Shown here piece by piece: positions 46,201 to 53,484 of a stretch of DNA of 54,960 nt. The translations under genes and the position numbers were made by a program. The stretch covers positions 1 to 54,960 of the forward strand of contig NZ_JAOCDM010000025.1 in assembly GCF_029840925.1 (NCBI RefSeq), given 5' to 3'. This DNA comes from Pseudomonas sp. GD03858 (lineage in GTDB: Bacteria; Pseudomonadota; Gammaproteobacteria; Pseudomonadales; Pseudomonadaceae). Within the stretch, counting starts at the first letter, position 1. The number at the start of each line of letters is the position of its first letter. The notes under the pieces are model-generated. The model did not search any database. It saw only the letters and a list, made by a program, of their open reading frames with translations, and was not told where the DNA came from.

Positions 46201-46752
46201 GGTGGTGTAGCGACCGGCGGTGTCCAGCAGCACGGCCTGGTCGGTGAACCACCAGTCGCAGTTGCGCGTGCCGCCGACGCCGCGGATGGCGCCCTCGCCC
46301 AACTGCGCCGCCAGCGGGAAGTGCAGGCCGGAGTTGACCAGCGCGGTGGTCTTGCCCGAACCAGGCGGGCCGATGATCACGTACCACGGCAGCTCGTACA
46401 GGTTGCGCCGTTCGTCACCGCCCAGGCGCGCCTTCTTCAGCAGCACCAGGGCCTCGTCCATGCGCTGGCGCAGGGTCGCCAGCTCTTCGGCGGTGGCCAC
46501 GCTGGCAGGGTCCGGCGCCGTCTCGGCGGCCAGGCTCTGCATCACCTTGGCCGCCTGGCGCCGGGCCTGGACGATGCGCCACACGCGGTAGGCGATCCAC
46601 ACCGCGAACAGCAGGACGATCAGCACCAGACGCGGCGCGGCCGGCACCAGCGCATCGAGCAGCGGGCCGAGGAACCAGATGATCAGACTGAGGGCGAGCA
46701 GCCCCAACACCGGGACCACCCAGCGAATGACAAAACTGAAAAACGCCTTCAC
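43246..46752 (-). CDS. tssM: T6SS membrane complex protein TssM (IcmF)
   Basis: A 1168-residue IcmF protein. Two N-terminal membrane segments (about 8-30 and 40-60) precede a Walker A NTPase 'GPPGSGKTTALVNSG' (about 133-147). A third segment lies near 445 ('GALALSVALVLVVGTLWTL'), and a long periplasmic domain ends in the IcmF C-terminal beta domain. TssM spans the envelope and contacts TssL and TssJ. It overlaps tssL (ATGA) and tagF (GTGA). Length is as expected. Confidence 0.96.
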   Translation of the reverse strand: MKAFFSFVIRWVVPVLGLLALSLIIWFLGPLLDALVPAAPRLVLIVLLFAVWIAYRVWRIVQARRQAAKVMQSLAAETAPDPASVATAEELATLRQRMDEALVLLKKARLGGDERRNLYELPWYVIIGPPGSGKTTALVNSGLHFPLAAQLGEGAIRGVGGTRNCDWWFTDQAVLLDTAGRYTTQDSHAQVDKAAWLGFLDLLKTQRSRRPIDGAFIAISLSDLLLGSDAERAAHAAAIRTRIQELYSQLGVRFPIYLMLTKLDLVPGFMEFFDNLSKDERAQVWGMTFPLDDGQQGDGPLAQFGGEFALLEQRLNQRLVERLQQERDPARRDLVYGFVQQFAALRGNLKTFLDGIFKPNAFEARALLRGVYFTSGTQEGSPIDRLIGSMAQSMGLDRAHLARQNGTGRSYFIEKLFSAVAFAERGLVGSNPKVEQRRKWIARGALALSVALVLVVGTLWTLSYRANQQYIAEVDGRLKPLGKSVQELSPAQRNVVDVLPLLNGVRRLAEDPPGWAEGLGLYQGDMLEGESDSVYRKLLIAIFAPRLVTRIEEQLYAGGPSDYLYEGLKAYLMLADGEHYDAEFIKAWVTLDWERSLPRDLAPDLRQALEQHLAALFDKRPPNARLDQRLIDDTRRQLQQLPVAQRVYDRVKRQKLPAGVGDFRVSDAAGRDAALVFRFKNGKPLSEPLPGIFTAEGYRKAFLAASLAHSETLAEERWVLGREASESGDAKRLADDVLQLYYQDYIRHWDALLADLDFVPITSVGQAADVLRVLSGPTSPMKKLLQAVAKETNLAQPTTLDKVQAKAEQAGVDQLRQRLGGLLGDTPLPSDNPAAREVDPVTAHFAELAALVETGEGQPAAIDGLLTDLNALYVQVSAMVGASGDALLGEAKNQAQAAAQRVALGAARQPKVVQNLVSSVLGSTHNLVMGGVRNQLNAAWTSEVVNVYRQSLSGRYPLAAGSSRDATLEDFGQFFGVGGVMDNYFRKYLQPYVNTSSTPWSWQPGAAQKLGINSNVLHTFQRAASIRDAFFRNSNGVQPGVRFELKPVAMDATITQFLLDLDGQQVSYDHGPSRPVALQWPNPNSIGVVRLSISPPSASGRSGLTVEGPWAWFRLLDQSDLVAGSSPERFNLRLRVDGASVSYELRASSAFNPFRSRVLSGFSLPEHL

Positions 46753-48056
46753 TCGACGCCCTCCGCCAGAACGGTGATTTCAACCCGGCGATTCTTCGCC
46801 CGGCCCTGCGCGCTGTCGTTCGACGCCAGCGGCTCGGTGTCGCTCAGGCCCTGCGCGGTGAAGCGCTCGGGCTGCCCGGTGCGGGCGGCGAGGATGTCCT
46901 TCACTTCCTCGGCGCGGGCCTGGGACAGCGCCCAGTTGGAGGGGAAGCGCAGCGTGGCGATGCGCTGGTTGTCGCTGTGGCCGGTGACTTTCACATTGCC
47001 TTTCACTTTCGCCACCGCCTCGGCGATGCGCAGCATCAGCGGCTGGAAGTCGCCCTTGATGCTGGCACTGGCCGAGGCGAACAGCTCGTCGCCACGGATG
47101 GTCACCACCGAGCGGTCCACCGCGTCCTGCACGGCGACCCGACCGGCCTTGATGTCCTCGGCCAGGAAGCCGGCCAGGCGCGGGCGCTCGACCGGCTTGG
47201 GCTGCACCACCGGGCGATCCATGGCCTGCACCGGGATCTCGCCCAGGGCGTGGATGCCACGGAACACCGGCTCGGCGTCGGCGGCCAGTTTCAGGCGCAG
47301 GCCGAACAGCACCAGCAGCAACAGCGCCAGGGCCACCGCCAGGCCGACCCAGGGCGGCACGAACTGCGCCAGGCGATCGCGGGTCACGGTGACGCCGCGC
47401 CAGTGCGGCGACAGCTCGCGCTCGATCTCGCCACGGGTGCTGCGGATGGTCGCGGCGGTGCGTTCGCGCAAGGCTTCGAGCTGGGCGCGACCATCGTTCA
47501 TCACCCGGTAGCGGCCTTCGAAGCCAAGGCTGGTGCACAGGTACAACAGCTCCAGCAGATGCAGGCGCTCACGCGGGCTCTGCAGGCAGTGCTCCATCAG
47601 CTGGAACACCTTCTCGCCGCCCCAGGCCTCGTTGTGCACGGTGATCAGCAGGCTCTGCTTGCCCCAGTCGCTGGCGCTGCCCCATGGCGTGCTGAGCACG
47701 GCTTCATCGAGCGCCGTGCACAGCGCGTAACGCGCCAACAGCACCTCGTTGCGCGGTACCCCGGCGGCCTCGGCGCGCTCCTCGAACTGGCGCAGGTAGG
47801 CCAGCAACTGCGCGCGCAGGCTGGCCGGCGCCGGGTGGGCGATGGTGTTGCGCAGGCGCGTCAGCAGCGCGAGCAATGGGCCGGCCGCCTGTTCCAGCGG
47901 GTTCAGGCCCGCGGCCTGGCCCGCTGCCAGCGGCTCGGCGGGCACGTTCAACGGCGGCGGCGCTGCCTGGGCCGAGGCGGCCGGCTGCGGGCCTCGGCCA
48001 CCGGGGCGCGGCATGAACTGGGTGCGGTCGTTGGCCAGCGGATCGTCCGATTGCAT
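46749..48056 (-). CDS. tssL: T6SS membrane complex protein TssL with OmpA domain
   Basis: A 435-residue protein: a DotU/TssL cytoplasmic domain (about residues 50-250, 'RYALCTALDEAVLSTPWG', 'LLELLYLCTSLGFEGRYRV'), one membrane segment (about 247-268), and a C-terminal OmpA/MotB peptidoglycan-binding domain (about 315-430, 'VKVTGHSDNQRIATLRF', 'GRAKNRRVEI'). This extended form is the one found in HSI-I. A REP pair separates it from tssK upstream. Confidence 0.96.
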   Translation of the reverse strand: MQSDDPLANDRTQFMPRPGGRGPQPAASAQAAPPPLNVPAEPLAAGQAAGLNPLEQAAGPLLALLTRLRNTIAHPAPASLRAQLLAYLRQFEERAEAAGVPRNEVLLARYALCTALDEAVLSTPWGSASDWGKQSLLITVHNEAWGGEKVFQLMEHCLQSPRERLHLLELLYLCTSLGFEGRYRVMNDGRAQLEALRERTAATIRSTRGEIERELSPHWRGVTVTRDRLAQFVPPWVGLAVALALLLLVLFGLRLKLAADAEPVFRGIHALGEIPVQAMDRPVVQPKPVERPRLAGFLAEDIKAGRVAVQDAVDRSVVTIRGDELFASASASIKGDFQPLMLRIAEAVAKVKGNVKVTGHSDNQRIATLRFPSNWALSQARAEEVKDILAARTGQPERFTAQGLSDTEPLASNDSAQGRAKNRRVEITVLAEGVE

Positions 48057-48113
48057 CGCGGCTTAGTCTCCGGTCCTTGGATAGGGGGTGGCATCGGGGG
48101 CCGCGTTGCGGCC

Positions 48114-48183
48114 CTTTCGCGACACAAGGCCGCTCCTACAGGCGTTCGCGCTCCCCTGTAGGAGCGGCCTTGTGTCGCGAAAG
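48114..48183. repeat. Inverted REP pair, perfect 28-bp arms, between tssK and tssL
   Basis: Arms 48114-48141 and 48156-48183 are exact reverse complements around a 14-base loop. Each arm contains the REP core CGCGACACAAGGCCGCTCCT. In the tssK-tssL message this would form a very stable hairpin. Confidence 0.92.
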
Positions 48184-48234
48184 GACTGCAACGCGGTCCC
48201 GGCATTATCAAGTCGAGCACCCGACATCACGGCA

Positions 48235-49569
48235 TCACCCCCGAATCGCCCAGAAGGCCAGGTTCAGGCCGGGGAACTCGCCGGCGACGTAGAAGGCGAA
48301 GCCCCCGGAATGCTGCAACTGCTTCCAGTGCTCGCTGCCCCGGTCCAGCTCGAAGTAGGTGGAGCCGGCGTGGAACGGAATCTGCCGTGGCGCCACCGGC
48401 AGCGGCAGCAGGCCGATGCCCGGCAGCTGCAGGTTGACCAGGTCGCGGATGTGCTCCACCGAACCGATCTTGCTCTGCTGGCCGAAGCGGCTGCGCAGGG
48501 TCTCGCTGGGCACGTCGGCGCGCACCACAAGGATGAAGCTGGCGCTGTCGAGCAGGCTGCGGTCGGCGAGCATGCCGACGTGGATGCCATAGGCCTTCTC
48601 CACCAGCGGGATGGCCACGGCCTTGCTGTCGATCAACATCGACAGGGCCTCGCGCAGGGCCGCCAGCACCGGAGCGAAGGTCGCCGCCAGGTCGTCGTGC
48701 TGGTACACCGGATAGCTTTCCGGGCGGCGCCCGTCGCGGGTGAAGGTGGCGAACTCACCGGCCAGGGCCACCAGTTCGCTGTACAAGCGTTCGGGGTGCA
48801 GCGGGCTCAATTGGTTGAGGTGCTCGACCAGTGGCTGGGCACGGTTGACCAGTTGCAGCAGCATGAAGTCGGCGATCTCCGAGGCGCCGCCGTTGGCCGA
48901 GGCCACCACGCGCCCGGCCAGGGCCTCGCCGCGTTGGTGCAGCAGGCCGAGCAGCTCGCCGCGAAAGCCCGACAGCAGGTTGCTGGCGCTGATGTCGAGC
49001 AGTGGCGCAATGTAGCTGTCGTCCAGCACCAGGGCGCGATCGGCGCGCTTCTCGCGCACGCGCACGACGCCCAGCGCGGCGTAGTCGCTCAGGCCATCCT
49101 CGGCACGCAGCAGGCGCAAGGCGCGGCTGCCCAGGGCCAGGGGCGCGCGGTTCTCGAACGGGGCATTGTCGTCGCGCACTTCGCTGATACGGCTGACATA
49201 GCGCGCGCCATCGAGCCTGTCGCCATCATCGACGGTATCGCGGGCACCGGCGCGCTTGAGCGGCAGGCCGAGGTAGATCACGCCGTTGCGCAGGTCGTCG
49301 GGAATCTCCAGCGGCGCCGGTGGCAGGTCGTCGCGGGGGATATCGAACGGCGTGCCGTCAGGCAGCAGGCCACGGGCGCTGAGGATCGCCAGCTTGCCCT
49401 GGGCCAGCAGGCCCTGGTCGACCAGCAGCTCGGAAAACCCCCAGGCGGCGGCGCTCAGTGGCCGGCTGCGGGCATCGACGAAATGCTCCAGGTAGCGGTC
49501 GTGCTGCTGGAAGTGCTGGGTGGTGATGAACATCCCTTCCGACCAGACCACGCGATTGTTCCAGGACAT
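48235..49569 (-). CDS. tssK: T6SS baseplate protein TssK
   Basis: A 444-residue TssK. The N-terminus 'NNRVVWSEGMFITTQHFQQH' is the family signature. It contains 'VLDDSYIAPLLDIS' and ends with a receptor-binding-like domain. TssK connects the baseplate to the membrane complex. Its start lies 15 bases after the tssJ stop. Confidence 0.96.
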   Translation of the reverse strand: MSWNNRVVWSEGMFITTQHFQQHDRYLEHFVDARSRPLSAAAWGFSELLVDQGLLAQGKLAILSARGLLPDGTPFDIPRDDLPPAPLEIPDDLRNGVIYLGLPLKRAGARDTVDDGDRLDGARYVSRISEVRDDNAPFENRAPLALGSRALRLLRAEDGLSDYAALGVVRVREKRADRALVLDDSYIAPLLDISASNLLSGFRGELLGLLHQRGEALAGRVVASANGGASEIADFMLLQLVNRAQPLVEHLNQLSPLHPERLYSELVALAGEFATFTRDGRRPESYPVYQHDDLAATFAPVLAALREALSMLIDSKAVAIPLVEKAYGIHVGMLADRSLLDSASFILVVRADVPSETLRSRFGQQSKIGSVEHIRDLVNLQLPGIGLLPLPVAPRQIPFHAGSTYFELDRGSEHWKQLQHSGGFAFYVAGEFPGLNLAFWAIRG

Positions 49570-49584
49570 GGGTTCTCCGATTGC

Positions 49585-50076
49585 CTAGCGGGCAGGCTCA
49601 GGTTGTGGGGTGGCCACGGCGCTGCGCACGGCACGCACATCGAGGCTGATCTGATAGTCATGGGGCGGCACCGGCAGCACGCTGCGCCACTGGGCCTGGT
49701 CGACCTCGCGGTAGCCGACCACCAGGCCGACCTGGCGCGTGGCCGGGTCGAGCGGTCGCTCCAGGCGCAGTTGCTGGCCGGGCTGGAGCAGCACTTCGTC
49801 CTGGTCGATCAGGTCGGCGGCCAGGGTGGCCTGGGCGCGTTCGGTGAGGGCGAAGTAGTCAGCCCGGGCGAAGGCCGCGCTGTTCTTCAGCTCGTAGATG
49901 CGCACGCGCACCGGCGCGGGCGTGCCGCTGGCGCCTGGGTTGAGGCCAGCGGCGGCGCTGAAGTACAGGGTGATGCCCGCGGCGGCCTCGACGGGGGCGG
50001 CCTCGTTCGGCGTGTCCTTGCTGCAGGCACTGAGCAGCACCATGGCCAGGGCTGCGATCAGTCGTGTTGCGCTCAT
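49585..50076 (-). CDS. tssJ: T6SS outer-membrane lipoprotein TssJ
   Basis: A 163-residue lipoprotein with lipobox 'MVLLSACSK' (Cys at about residue 18). The TssJ transthyretin-like domain includes 'PVRVRIYELKNSAAFARADY' and 'VGLVVGYREVDQAQWRSVLP'. It anchors the TssJLM complex in the outer membrane. I start at ATG 50076 (GAGGA six bases upstream); an in-frame ATG at 50088 is the alternative. Confidence 0.92.
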   Translation of the reverse strand: MSATRLIAALAMVLLSACSKDTPNEAAPVEAAAGITLYFSAAAGLNPGASGTPAPVRVRIYELKNSAAFARADYFALTERAQATLAADLIDQDEVLLQPGQQLRLERPLDPATRQVGLVVGYREVDQAQWRSVLPVPPHDYQISLDVRAVRSAVATPQPEPAR

Positions 50077-50125
50077 GCTCGTCCTCATGACGTCTTGTGT
50101 TCTTCCTAAGCCCTGGGCACTGGCC

Positions 50126-51454
50126 TCAGGTGCGTTGCAATCGGCTGCCGTGGGCCTCGTAGGCGCGGCTGAATTCACGCCCGAACAGGTCCTGGAAATC
50201 GTCTTCGGCTTCCCGGGAAATCTGGCTGTAGAGTTCGGTGAACTGTTGCCAGCAATGGGCCTGGCGCGAACCGCCGAACAGCTTGGCCAGGCCGGCGGCG
50301 GGCGCCAGGCGCTCCTCCAGGCGTGACGGTTCGAAACGCTTGAGCAGGTGCTTGATGGCCGCCTCCACACCCGCCATGACCGCCAACTGGTGGGCTCGCA
50401 GGTCGTCGAAGCTGTCACGCACCGCCTGGTCCGGGGCCATGAATGCCTGGTTGCCCTCGCGCAGCAGCAACAGCAGGGCTTCGTCGGCGTTGGGGGCGAA
50501 CTTCAGCGGGTTGTTGCGCACCGGGGCGATGGTGGTCTGCTGCATGCGGAACTCGCCCTTCAGGCTGCTGCGCGCACGCAGCACATCGATCAGGCCCTCG
50601 ACCATCAAGCGGTAGCTGCGACCGATGGCCTCCATCTGCGCGGCGGCGTCGCTCGCGTCGATGCGCAGCTGCTCGATGCCCGCGCCGCGCAGGAACGCCT
50701 GGAGCAGCGCGTCGTGGGCGCCAGGCGCGACAGCCGACGCAACGGGCTCGGGCCGCGCAGCGACAGGCTCCGCCGGCGCCACGACCACTGCGGCCGGTGG
50801 GGCAGGTGGCGGTGTTTGGTCGAACAGGTCCCAGTCGGCCGGGATCACGCCGGGCGCGGCAGCTGCGGGCGCCGGCTCCTGCGGCGGCGCAACCGGCGCG
50901 GGTGGACGAAAGTCATGCTGCTGGGCCGGCACATGGTCAGGCTGGCTGACGGGCGGCACGCTGGACGGGCCGAGAAAATCGAACAGGTCCGGCAAGGTGT
51001 CGTGGCTCGACGCGCCCTGCAGGAAAGCGGCGGGCGCACCGGCGATGGGCGCGCTTGGAGCGGCCAGCTGATTGGCCATCAACGCTTCGAAACTGTGAAC
51101 ATCGGACTGCCCGGCGAGCGGCACCGACACTGCGCAATCGATCCGTGCCTGGATTTCGTAATCGCCGATTCGAATAACTTCGCCATCCATCAATGGCTCG
51201 CTGTTGCCACGCCGCAGGCGAATGCCTGCGCGGAGCAACTCCACGCCATTGGTGCTGTTATCGGTGAGATAGTAACGTCCGTCCTTGAACTGTATTACAC
51301 AATGTTTCGAGGAAACTAGGCGCTCCGGATCAGGCAATACCCAATCATTATCCGCCGCGCGCCCGACACTGATGGCACCGGTTTCCAGCAACTTCTCCGG
51401 GCATTGCCCAGGGGTGATCTTGTGGTAGCTGGTAATAGTCAGGCAAAGTGCCAT
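50126..51454 (-). CDS. fha1: T6SS FHA-domain protein Fha1 (TagH)
   Basis: A 442-residue protein. The N-terminal FHA domain (about residues 20-100) has 'ISVGRAADNDWVLPDPERLV' and 'SSKHCVIQFKDGRYYLTDNS'. A Pro/Ala-rich linker (about 140-240) and a C-terminal T6SS-specific helical domain follow. Phosphorylated by PpkA and dephosphorylated by PppA, it starts apparatus assembly. The ribosome site AAGGAGG sits in the loop of a small hairpin just before the start, so I take the ATG at 51454 (MALCL), possibly the adjacent ATG at 51457. Confidence 0.93.
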   Translation of the reverse strand: MALCLTITSYHKITPGQCPEKLLETGAISVGRAADNDWVLPDPERLVSSKHCVIQFKDGRYYLTDNSTNGVELLRAGIRLRRGNSEPLMDGEVIRIGDYEIQARIDCAVSVPLAGQSDVHSFEALMANQLAAPSAPIAGAPAAFLQGASSHDTLPDLFDFLGPSSVPPVSQPDHVPAQQHDFRPPAPVAPPQEPAPAAAAPGVIPADWDLFDQTPPPAPPAAVVVAPAEPVAARPEPVASAVAPGAHDALLQAFLRGAGIEQLRIDASDAAAQMEAIGRSYRLMVEGLIDVLRARSSLKGEFRMQQTTIAPVRNNPLKFAPNADEALLLLLREGNQAFMAPDQAVRDSFDDLRAHQLAVMAGVEAAIKHLLKRFEPSRLEERLAPAAGLAKLFGGSRQAHCWQQFTELYSQISREAEDDFQDLFGREFSRAYEAHGSRLQRT

Positions 51455-51455
51455 C

Positions 51456-51469
51456 ATGCCTCCTTGCAT
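51456..51469 (-). promoter_or_regulatory. RsmA/CsrA-type hairpin over the fha1 ribosome site
   Basis: On the minus strand ATGC-AAGGAG-GCAT: a four-base stem with an ANGGAN hexaloop that contains the Shine-Dalgarno sequence. HSI-I is known to be repressed by RsmA in P. aeruginosa. Confidence 0.65.
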
Positions 51470-51735
51470 ATATATGAAGCGCTAATCCATTCAAATGAGT
51501 GGATGGACAAGCCCGACCCTGCTGATCGCTGAAAGCCTTGAATTCAAAGGCCTGCAAGCCATCAATCATCATCCGGAAGGTCGTATTAAACCCTATTGGC
51601 AAGGCACTTTGATGGCACCTGACCAATGGCCATGAATGCTTGCCAACTGGTTCACAGTCACTGTTCGCGGCCCGTAGCTTACCTTGACAGCAATTTGGAA
51701 ATAAACCATAAATGCGCAACTTGAGAGTGCCACAG

Positions 51736-51754
51736 TGATATCACGCTGATATCA
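51736..51754. promoter_or_regulatory. Tandem TGATATCA palindromes
   Basis: Two identical eight-base palindromes with starts 11 bases apart, one helical turn, in the middle of the divergent region. The first is within the 10-base palindrome GTGATATCAC. Candidate operator. Confidence 0.5.
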
Positions 51755-51829
51755 ACTTCGCATTCTTTGACAAGTTTGTGCGCGAGTTCACATTTGCAAC
51801 TTTGCGTATAGCAAGCCCTCGCCAAGGGC

Positions 51830-51843
51830 CGATATGGAGATCG
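51830..51843 (+). promoter_or_regulatory. RsmA/CsrA-type hairpin at the tssA leader
   Basis: CGAT-ATGGAG-ATCG: a four-base stem with an ANGGAN hexaloop carrying the GGAG ribosome site of tssA. It is the mirror partner of the fha1 hairpin. Confidence 0.65.
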
Positions 51844-51850
51844 AATTCTG

Positions 51851-52885
51851 GTGAACTCGCCGCTGCTGCTCGCCGCTGTTTCCGCAGACTTCCCCTGCGG
51901 CGACGACCTCGAATACGACCCCGACTTCCTGCAACTGGAACGTGATGCCCAGGGCCGTCCCGAGCGCGTGATGGGCGACGCCGTGCAAGCAGCCGAACCA
52001 CCCCAGTGGCGCGACATCGAACAGACCTGCACCGGCCTGCTGCAACGCAGCAAGGACCTGCGCATCACCCATTTTCTGGTCCAGGCCAACCTCGCCCTTC
52101 ACGGCCTGCCGGGCCTGGCCGCCAGCCTCGAGCTGATCCGCGATCTGCTGAGTGAATACTGGCTGCATCTGCACCCGCAGCTGGACGCCGCCGACGACAA
52201 CGACCCCACCGTGCGCGTCAACGCCCTGGCCGGCCTCACCTGCGACACCAACATCGCCCTGCTGCGTGACGCCGTGCTGGTTCGCTCGCGGGCCTTCGGC
52301 CCGGTGACCCTGCGCGCCGCCCTGCATGCCGCGGGCGTGCAGCACTTCGCCAGCGAACAGCTGAGCGCCGAGGAACTGGCCGCCGCGCTGCGCGACGCCG
52401 ACCCCGAGCAGCTCGCGCAGTGCCACCAGGCCCTGCAGCTGGCTCGTGACGCTCTGGACAGCATCGAAAGCCGGGTCAACGACCAGGTCGGTTCGGCCAG
52501 TGGCGTCGACTTGTCCGCCTTGCGCCAGCCGCTGCGCCAGGTTCAGCAAGTGCTGGCCGACTACAGCCCGGACGGCGCGGCGCCCGCCGGCACCGCCACG
52601 GACGAAACGGTGGCGCACGACGCCCATGAGGAGCAACAGCCCGCTCCCGTCGCCGGGCCACGCCCCACGGCACGACCCGGCGAGGTGAACAGCCGCGACG
52701 ACGTGCGCCAGAGCCTCGACCGCCTGCTGCAGTACTACGCCCGCCACGAGCCCTCCAGTCCGCTGCCGGTGCTGCTGCGCCGGGCAAAGAACCTGGTCGA
52801 CGCCGATTTCGCGACCATCGTCCGCGACCTGATCCCCGACGGTCTGTCGCAATTCGAGAACCTGCGCGGCCCCGAAGGCGACTGA
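51851..52885 (+). CDS. tssA: T6SS baseplate/tail assembly protein TssA
   Basis: A 344-residue TssA starting at GTG 51851. The N-terminal ImpA domain reads 'DFPCGDDLEYDPDFLQLERD', and 'RDLLSEYWLHLHPQLDAADD' is a second family landmark. The C-terminal part 'LDRLLQYYARHEPSSPLPVL' is the short TssA1-type end. TssA1 interacts with baseplate and sheath. Six codons of an out-of-frame ATG frame (51834-51854) overlap the start, probably by chance. Confidence 0.92.
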   Translation: MNSPLLLAAVSADFPCGDDLEYDPDFLQLERDAQGRPERVMGDAVQAAEPPQWRDIEQTCTGLLQRSKDLRITHFLVQANLALHGLPGLAASLELIRDLLSEYWLHLHPQLDAADDNDPTVRVNALAGLTCDTNIALLRDAVLVRSRAFGPVTLRAALHAAGVQHFASEQLSAEELAAALRDADPEQLAQCHQALQLARDALDSIESRVNDQVGSASGVDLSALRQPLRQVQQVLADYSPDGAAPAGTATDETVAHDAHEEQQPAPVAGPRPTARPGEVNSRDDVRQSLDRLLQYYARHEPSSPLPVLLRRAKNLVDADFATIVRDLIPDGLSQFENLRGPEGD

Positions 52886-52957
52886 CGCCTCGACGCCGCT
52901 CAACCACCGACGCCCGCAACATGCAGAGCCGCCGTATCGGCGACCAGGAGGAACAAC

Positions 52958-53473
52958 GTGGCGAAAGACAGCTCCCAGAAATTCATCGCGCGCAACCGTG
53001 CGCCACGGGTGCAGATCGAGTACGACGTCGAGCTGTACGGCGCCGAGAAGAAGGTCCAGCTGCCCTTCGTCATGGGCGTGCTCTCCGACCTCGCCGGCAA
53101 GCCCGCCGAACCGCTGCCGGCGGTAGCCGAGCGCAAGTTCCTGGAGGTCGACGTCGACAACTTCGACTCGCGCCTGAAGGCCATGAAGCCCCGTGTGGCG
53201 TTCAACGTGCCCAACGAACTGACCGGTGAAGGCAACCTGAGCCTGGACATCACCTTCGAGAGCATGGACGACTTCAGCCCCGCCGCCGTGGCACGCAAGG
53301 TCGATGCACTGAACCAACTGCTCGAGGCCCGCACCCAGCTGGCCAACCTGCTGACCTACATGGACGGCAAGACCGGCGCCGAGGACATCATCCTCAAGGC
53401 CATCAAGGATCCCGCCCTGCTCCAGGCCCTGGCCAGCGCGCCGAAACCCGCCGACACCGAGCCGAAGGCCTGA
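52958..53473 (+). CDS. tssB: T6SS contractile sheath small subunit TssB
   Basis: A 171-residue TssB (VipA). The N-terminus 'SSQKFIARNRAPRVQIEYDV' and 'ELYGAEKKVQLPFVMGVLSD' are diagnostic, and 'FESMDDFSPAAVARKV' follows. Start is GTG 52958 behind a strong AGGAGG. With TssC it forms the sheath that drives the Hcp tube. Confidence 0.97.
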   Translation: MAKDSSQKFIARNRAPRVQIEYDVELYGAEKKVQLPFVMGVLSDLAGKPAEPLPAVAERKFLEVDVDNFDSRLKAMKPRVAFNVPNELTGEGNLSLDITFESMDDFSPAAVARKVDALNQLLEARTQLANLLTYMDGKTGAEDIILKAIKDPALLQALASAPKPADTEPKA

Positions 53474-53484
53474 GGAGACAGCCC

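Larger units (their letters stand above)
51455..51850. promoter_or_regulatory. Divergent control region of the T6SS
   Basis: The 400 bases between fha1 and tssA hold the promoters of both arms. Seen are two RsmA-type hairpins at the arm starts (51456-51469 and 51830-51843), two TGATATCA palindromes 11 bases apart (51736-51743, 51747-51754), and a TTGACA (51767-51772) that could be a -35 element for tssA, without a good -10 at 17 bases. No gene is supported. Confidence 0.6.

Noticed and set aside
45553..47511. 652-codon open frame on the plus strand
   Set aside because: Antisense to tssM and tssL; no recognisable protein.
51834..51854. Six-codon ATG frame overlapping the tssA start
   Set aside because: Too short and explained by the RsmA-type loop ATGGAG; no sign of a leader peptide.
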